Shown: piece by piece, positions 61,828-64,000 of the stretch
Layout: every line of letters starts with the position of its first letter
Numbering within the stretch: position 1 is the first letter of the stretch
NCBI RefSeq assembly: GCF_012931685.1
Contig: NZ_JABANC010000002.1
Span: forward strand, 124,001 to 188,000
Direction: 5' to 3'
From: Hanstruepera ponticola
GTDB lineage: Bacteria; Bacteroidota; Bacteroidia; Flavobacteriales; Flavobacteriaceae
DNA: 64,000 nucleotides
The notes under the pieces: model-generated
What the model was told of the DNA's origin: nothing
What the model saw: only the letters and a program-made list of their open reading frames with translations
Database searches by the model: none
Position numbers and translations under genes: made by a program

Positions 61828-63900
61828 ATGCAAAAATTATTTTTACTTTCCGCAGCCCTTTTACTTTTAAATATCAATATGCAAGCACAAGAAGACCCTT
61901 ATCTTTGGTTGGAAGAAGTTGACAGTGAAAAAGCACTTGCTTTTGTTACCGACTTAAATAAAAAAACAGAAGAAAAGCTCACCAAATCACCTTATTACCA
62001 AAACATTTATGATAAGGCTTTCGAAATTTATAATTCAACAGACCGTATTGCTTACCCATCTACCAATGGCAATTACGTTTATAATTTTTGGAAAGACCAA
62101 GATCATGTGAGAGGTATTTGGCGAAGAACTTTGAAAGAAGACTATACAAGTGGAAATCCAAACTGGGAAATTCTGCTAGATATTGATGCACTATCAGAAC
62201 AAGATGGTGTAAAATGGGTTTACAAAGGCGCTAGTGGCTTGTATCCAGATTATAACAGATTTTTAGTACAATTATCAAAAGGTGGTGGTGATGCAGTAGT
62301 TACAAAAGAATTTGATGTTAACACTAAGCAATTTATTGAAGATGAATTTTTTATTCCAGAAGCCAAAGGTGGTGCGACTTACGTAGATATGAACACTATT
62401 ATTGTTGCTACAGATTTTGGTGAAAACACTATGACCACATCTGGCTATCCCAATCAAATTAAACTCTGGAAACGTGGCACAGATTTAAAAGATGCACAAT
62501 TAATTCATGAGGGAAATCAAACCGATGTTGGCTCTTGGCCAAGTGTATTGCGAGATGGCGATAAAAAATATATTGTAATATTTCAAGCCGTAACATTCTT
62601 TACTCGAAATACCAAAGTTTGGCACAATGACAAACTTGTGACATTGGATATTCCTGATGACGCTGCTCCAAGTGGCGTATTGAATAATCAATTACTAGTT
62701 GATTTAAAATCAGATTGGAGCGTGAATGGTACAACCTATAAGCAAGGTGCGATAATTAGCTTGAATATGACCGATTTATTAAATGGAAAACATACGGTTA
62801 ATCTTATTTACCAACCTGATGCCTTTTCTAGCGTATCAGGTATTTCAACAACCAAAAACCATTTGCTTTTAAATGTCCTTAACAACGTTATCAGTGAGTT
62901 ACACATCTACACGCTTAAAGATAATTCATGGAGTAGCACAAAAGTTGATGCACCTGATTACGGAACACTTTCAATAGTCAACAGCAATGAATTATCTGAC
63001 GACTACTATTTTCAATTTGAAAATTTCCTAACTCCGGAAACTCTATTTACTGCCAATGCGCACGAGAATACATTTAAGGCCTTTAAATCCTTACCTGCTT
63101 ATTTTGATGCAAGTAAATACAAGGTAAAGCAGTTTATGGCCAAGTCACAAGATGGAACAATGATTCCATACTTTGTTGTTGGTGCAATAGACATGAAAAT
63201 AGATGGTAGTAATCCAACCTTACTATATGCTTATGGTGGATTTGAATCGTCTTCCCTACCCTTTTACTCTGGAGGCTTTGGTTCATCTTGGTTAAATAAA
63301 GGCGGCGTGTTTGTTTTGGCTAATATTCGCGGTGGTGGCGAATACGGACCCAAATGGCACCAAGCAGGATTAAAAGAAAACAGACAGCGCGTTTATGATG
63401 ATTTTCATGCTGTTGCTAAAGATCTCATTGCAAAAAAAATTACGACACCAGAACATTTAGGCATAATGGGTGGTAGTAATGGTGGTTTATTGGTTGGTGT
63501 AGCCTTTACACAACGTCCGGATTTATACAATGCTGTTGTGTGTCAAGTACCACTATTAGACATGAAACGCTACAACAAATTATTGGCAGGTGCCAGTTGG
63601 ATGGGCGAATATGGTAATCCTGATGTACCTGAAGAATGGGCCTATATTAAAAAATACTCGCCTTATCACAATTTAAAAACAGATACAGCCTATCCTGAAG
63701 TATTTTTCTATACCTCCACAAGAGACGACCGAGTGCATCCAGGTCATGCTAGGAAAATGGCAGCTAAAATGTTGGATATGGGCTACCCTATTTATTATTA
63801 CGAAAATACCGAAGGTGGTCATGCAGGTGCCTCAACCAATGAACAACGTGCAAAATCAACCGCATTATCCTTTTCTTATTTATTGCTAAAACTGAAGTGA
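61828..63900 (+). CDS. Secreted prolyl oligopeptidase (S9A family)
   Basis: The protein has 690 residues and a signal peptide (ending NMQAQ). PYLWLEEVDSEKALAFV is the usual S9A start. The propeller domain lies in 75-410 and the alpha/beta hydrolase domain has S550 in MGGSNGGLLVG, the Asp in TSTRDDRVHPGHARK (D633/D634) and H665 in EGGHAGAS. YGGFESSSLPFYS carries the oxyanion region. It cleaves short peptides after proline or related residues in the periplasm. It is a distant relative of the S9 lipoprotein at 12944. Confidence 0.93.
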   Translation: MQKLFLLSAALLLLNINMQAQEDPYLWLEEVDSEKALAFVTDLNKKTEEKLTKSPYYQNIYDKAFEIYNSTDRIAYPSTNGNYVYNFWKDQDHVRGIWRRTLKEDYTSGNPNWEILLDIDALSEQDGVKWVYKGASGLYPDYNRFLVQLSKGGGDAVVTKEFDVNTKQFIEDEFFIPEAKGGATYVDMNTIIVATDFGENTMTTSGYPNQIKLWKRGTDLKDAQLIHEGNQTDVGSWPSVLRDGDKKYIVIFQAVTFFTRNTKVWHNDKLVTLDIPDDAAPSGVLNNQLLVDLKSDWSVNGTTYKQGAIISLNMTDLLNGKHTVNLIYQPDAFSSVSGISTTKNHLLLNVLNNVISELHIYTLKDNSWSSTKVDAPDYGTLSIVNSNELSDDYYFQFENFLTPETLFTANAHENTFKAFKSLPAYFDASKYKVKQFMAKSQDGTMIPYFVVGAIDMKIDGSNPTLLYAYGGFESSSLPFYSGGFGSSWLNKGGVFVLANIRGGGEYGPKWHQAGLKENRQRVYDDFHAVAKDLIAKKITTPEHLGIMGGSNGGLLVGVAFTQRPDLYNAVVCQVPLLDMKRYNKLLAGASWMGEYGNPDVPEEWAYIKKYSPYHNLKTDTAYPEVFFYTSTRDDRVHPGHARKMAAKMLDMGYPIYYYENTEGGHAGASTNEQRAKSTALSFSYLLLKLK

Positions 63901-63905
63901 TTTGA

Positions 63906-64000
63906 GTGAGAGATATTAGTTACATCTTTTTATTTCTTGCATTAATAGCTGAAATAGTTGGTACCGTAGGTGGTTTTGGTTCATCCGTTTTTTTTGTTCC
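63906..64000 (+). CDS. TSUP (TauE/SafE) family transporter, N-terminal part
   Basis: The visible 31 codons read VRDISYIFLFLALIAEIV, then GTVGGFGSSVFFVP, the first-helix motif of sulfite/sulfonate exporters of the TSUP family. Translation probably starts with the GTG at 63906, because an in-frame TGA directly precedes it. The gene continues beyond the right edge. Confidence 0.7.
   Translation, partial: MRDISYIFLFLALIAEIVGTVGGFGSSVFFV

Overview
The window is AT-rich bacterial DNA from a member of the Bacteroidetes, most likely a marine-type Flavobacteriaceae. The reasons are the absence of Shine-Dalgarno sequences, promoters of the TAnnTTTG type, many TonB-dependent receptors and SusD-free lipoproteins with short Sec lipoboxes, a fused CcoNO oxidase subunit, 2TM-domain/LytTR signalling genes, a DUF6090 protein and a clade II (Sec/lipoprotein) NosZ. 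No rRNA, tRNA, CRISPR array, transposase or prophage gene was seen. No gene-free gap exceeds 300 bases; the largest are 43005-43214 and 57605-57805, where I see no feature.

Layout. 1-9052: fatty-acid degradation: the end of an acyl-CoA synthetase, a small membrane protein, then a marR-fadN-fadA-fadE operon with a perfect 24-bp operator palindrome in front of marR and a four-helix-bundle (IVP/S23-type) gene inserted between fadA and fadE. 7415-14887: secreted peptidases (M1, S9) and a large beta-propeller protein. 14927-27318: an FNR-like regulator divergent from ccoI, then ccoS-ccoNO-ccoQ-ccoP-ccoG-ccoH-SafE-like (cbb3 oxidase and its copper/assembly factors), then an NsrR/IscR-like Rrf2 regulator, the RIC iron-sulfur repair protein, a 12-TM oxidase-like protein and a hemerythrin protein. 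27329-38334 (minus strand): a complete N2O reductase cluster (cytochrome c, FAS1 lipoprotein, nosZ, 4-TM protein, nosL, nosD, nosF, nosY, lipoprotein) followed by a copper-acquisition unit ending in an OprC/NosA-like TonB receptor. 38518-41551: universal stress protein, anaerobic hemN, Cu/Zn SOD. 41641-46419: ECF sigma/anti-sigma, NTF2-like protein, sulfatase, DUF6090. 46535-52878 (minus): two tandem copies of a split DUF4331 protein, a TPR lipoprotein and a TonB receptor. 53024-57604: LETM1-related protein and a LytTR/LytS system with three 2TM domains. 57806-64000: esterase, TonB, DUF2254, prolyl oligopeptidase and the start of a TSUP transporter.

How it fits together. The central observation is a small regulon readable from the DNA. 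Five promoters (ccoI; ccoS-ccoNOQP; nos; copper uptake; hemN) carry ATGAY-N4-RTCA boxes placed exactly 23 nt before a TAnnTTTG-like -7 element. This is the geometry of an FNR-activated class II promoter, and the FNR-like gene lies beside the first of them. A second palindrome, TAAATAGGATA-N4-TATCCGAAAT, is shared base for base (except the central four) by the RIC leader and the nos promoter, and a degenerate copy overlaps the -33 element of the Rrf2 gene. This suggests that microaerobic respiration, N2O reduction, copper and heme supply, and NO defence are wired together by two regulators encoded in this window. The most novel-looking loci are the 12-TM oxidase-like gene in the NO block, the copper-uptake unit with an apparently leaderless first gene, and the duplicated split-DUF4331/TPR/TonB cluster.
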